From contig DDBN01000095.1 of NCBI GenBank assembly GCA_002333145.1, forward strand, positions 2,462-9,110: a stretch of 6,649 bases of DNA, written 5' to 3'. Source of the DNA: Moraxellaceae bacterium UBA2031. GTDB taxonomy: Bacteria; Pseudomonadota; Gammaproteobacteria; Pseudomonadales; Moraxellaceae. Position numbers and translations under genes: made by a program. The notes under the pieces are model-generated. The model worked only from the letters and a program-made list of their open reading frames with translations, made no database searches and was not told where the DNA came from. Shown here piece after piece: positions 5,985 to 6,649 of this stretch; position 1 is the stretch's first letter; the number at the start of each line of letters is the position of its first letter.

Positions 5985-6068
5985 GTTAGCAGGCTTTCAG
6001 TTGAGCCTAGATTTCAGGCTGCTTTCATCAAATCGAACATTTTTTGAACAAAACAATAAGTCTATAAA

Positions 6069-6081
6069 AATCAATACGTTA
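6069..6081 (+). promoter_or_regulatory. IHF consensus site
   Basis: AATCAATACGTTA fits WATCAANNNNTTR at every defined position, with the A-rich run TATAAAA just upstream (6063-6069), as is common at IHF sites. It lies about 85-95 bp to the right of the DnaA box cluster and about 70 bp left of the weaker box at 6153. Confidence 0.5.
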
Positions 6082-6152
6082 TTAAATTCAAGAGAATGTT
6101 GCAGTCATTTTAGATGGTTCCTCTCACGTTCCACGGTAAGTGCCTACTCTGC

Positions 6153-6161
6153 TGTGAACAA
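6153..6161 (-). promoter_or_regulatory. DnaA box with one mismatch
   Basis: TGTGAACAA reads TTGTTCACA on the minus strand, one mismatch from TTATNCACA. With the left cluster it brackets the IHF consensus site. Confidence 0.4.
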
Positions 6162-6218
6162 CTGTGGTGCTCTAACGTTGATATTGATCACGAGATGACC
6201 ATTTTGAGGGCTCGGAAG

Positions 6219-6234
6219 TGGTACTTACGTACCA
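6219..6234 (-). repeat. 6-bp inverted repeat downstream of uvrB
   Basis: TGGTAC (6219-6224) and GTACCA (6229-6234) pair perfectly around TTAC, 26 nt past the uvrB stop codon on the minus strand. No T-run follows in the uvrB direction, so a role in termination or transcript end protection is only possible. Confidence 0.35.
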
Positions 6235-6259
6235 GTATCGCTTGCCTATAACAGATGCC

Positions 6260-6649
6260 TCAGGACACAAACGCACGCTCGCGGAGGACATGGATCTCAT
6301 CACGAATCCGGGCAGCCTCCTCAAACTCAAGGTTACGAGCGCTAGCCATCATCGCGGCTTCCAACTGTTTTATGCGGGCTGAGACAGCCTTAGGGTCGGA
6401 CAGGACAACGTCATACGTCCCTTTTTTGTCTGCCACCTTCTTGCCCTTACCGCGCAGAACAGACGAGCCATAGGCACCTTCCATGATATCGGTGATGGCC
6501 TTGGTGACGCCTTTCGGCGTAATGCCATTGGCCAGATTAAAGGCCACCTGCTTTTCCCGACGACGGTCTGTCTCGTCGATGGCACGTTGCATGGAGCCCG
6601 TCATACGATCGGCATAGAGAATAGCCTTGCCGTTCAAGTTACGGGCTGC
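6260..6649 (-). CDS. uvrB: UvrABC system protein B, C-terminal part (runs off right edge)
   Basis: UvrB is the damage-verifying helicase of nucleotide excision repair; it is loaded by UvrA and recruits UvrC. The 129 visible residues are the end of the protein. They begin with AARNLNGKAILYADRMTGSM, the tail of helicase motif VI and the strand after it. Next come the conserved REKQVAFN and NGITPKGV stretches (31-38 and 41-48). The C-terminal UVR domain is at about 88-122, with LEAAMMASARNLEFEEAARIRDEI, which contacts UvrC. The frame stays open to the window edge and stops at TGA 6262-6260. A TTG inside the frame at 6637 is not a start, because the protein plainly continues upstream. The gene converges with the phosphodiesterase gene across 369 bp. 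Confidence 0.96.
   Translation of the reverse strand, partial: AARNLNGKAILYADRMTGSMQRAIDETDRRREKQVAFNLANGITPKGVTKAITDIMEGAYGSSVLRGKGKKVADKKGTYDVVLSDPKAVSARIKQLEAAMMASARNLEFEEAARIRDEIHVLRERAFVS

Larger units (their letters stand above)
5891..6259. other. 369-bp gene-free region between convergent gene ends, with DnaA boxes and an IHF site
   Basis: No credible gene lies here. The left end carries a likely terminator for the phosphodiesterase gene. At 5950-5984 are two perfect and one degenerate DnaA boxes. An AT-rich stretch (about 6021-6091) follows and contains a perfect IHF consensus. A one-mismatch DnaA box is at 6153-6161 and a 6-bp hairpin at 6219-6234, 26 nt from the uvrB stop. The 77-codon frame at 5965-6198 starts with GTG inside a DnaA box, has no ribosome binding site and does not look like protein. 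The grouping suggests a DnaA-binding control locus. Confidence 0.6.

Noticed and set aside
5991..6020. AGGCT / AGCCT / AGGCT elements that could form two alternative hairpins, like an attenuator
   Set aside because: Stems are only 5 bp, no gene follows in the sense direction, and no leader peptide is seen.
6044..6068. Promoter TTGAAC / TATAAA for a small RNA in the gap before uvrB
   Set aside because: The spacer is 13 bp, too short for a sigma-70 promoter, and no hairpin plus T-run follows to end a small RNA.
5965..6198. GTG-started plus-strand frame of 77 codons in the gap before uvrB
   Set aside because: It starts inside a DnaA box, has no ribosome binding site, and its AT-rich content gives no recognisable domain or signal sequence.

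Overview
The window reads as a chromosomal segment of a gammaproteobacterium. GC content looks moderate by eye, probably a little above half. The gene set and order (comEC, a DUF2062 gene, a lolD/lolC-type pair, a PilZ protein, a cytosolic glycerophosphodiester phosphodiesterase) resemble what I remember of pseudomonads and relatives such as Alcanivorax. That placement is from memory, not from a search. I see no insertion sequence, prophage gene, CRISPR array, tRNA or rRNA.

Layout, left to right. Positions 1-929 (minus) hold the N-terminal 309 codons of ComEC, the inner-membrane DNA-uptake channel, cut by the left edge. It diverges from a DUF2062 membrane protein (1050-1628, plus). That gene converges on a lipoprotein-release ABC operon read on the minus strand: the permease gene lolC (2306-3550), then the ATPase gene lolD (1633-2313), with an 8-base overlap. 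Diverging from lolC is a PilZ-domain protein (3626-4225, plus) with a long insertion between its two c-di-GMP motifs. Next comes an exported protein (4315-5061) made of a small N-terminal domain, a Pro/Ala linker and a TolA-like Ala/Glu/Lys helix. A 12-bp-stem terminator follows it, then a glycerophosphodiester phosphodiesterase (5147-5890). The right edge holds the C-terminus of UvrB (6260-6649, minus), the nucleotide excision repair helicase.

Functional themes: most genes here concern the envelope (lipoprotein release to LolA, DNA uptake, an exported coiled-coil protein), plus c-di-GMP sensing, phospholipid headgroup turnover and DNA repair. Apart from the lolC-lolD pair, nothing shows that the genes form one pathway.

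The most notable non-coding feature lies in the 369-bp gap between the convergent ends of the phosphodiesterase gene and uvrB. It has two perfect consensus DnaA boxes facing each other 5 bp apart, two weaker boxes, an AT-rich stretch and a perfect IHF consensus site. Because the gap lies between gene ends, these are not obvious promoter operators. The arrangement recalls the chromosomal loci datA and DARS, which tune DnaA activity.
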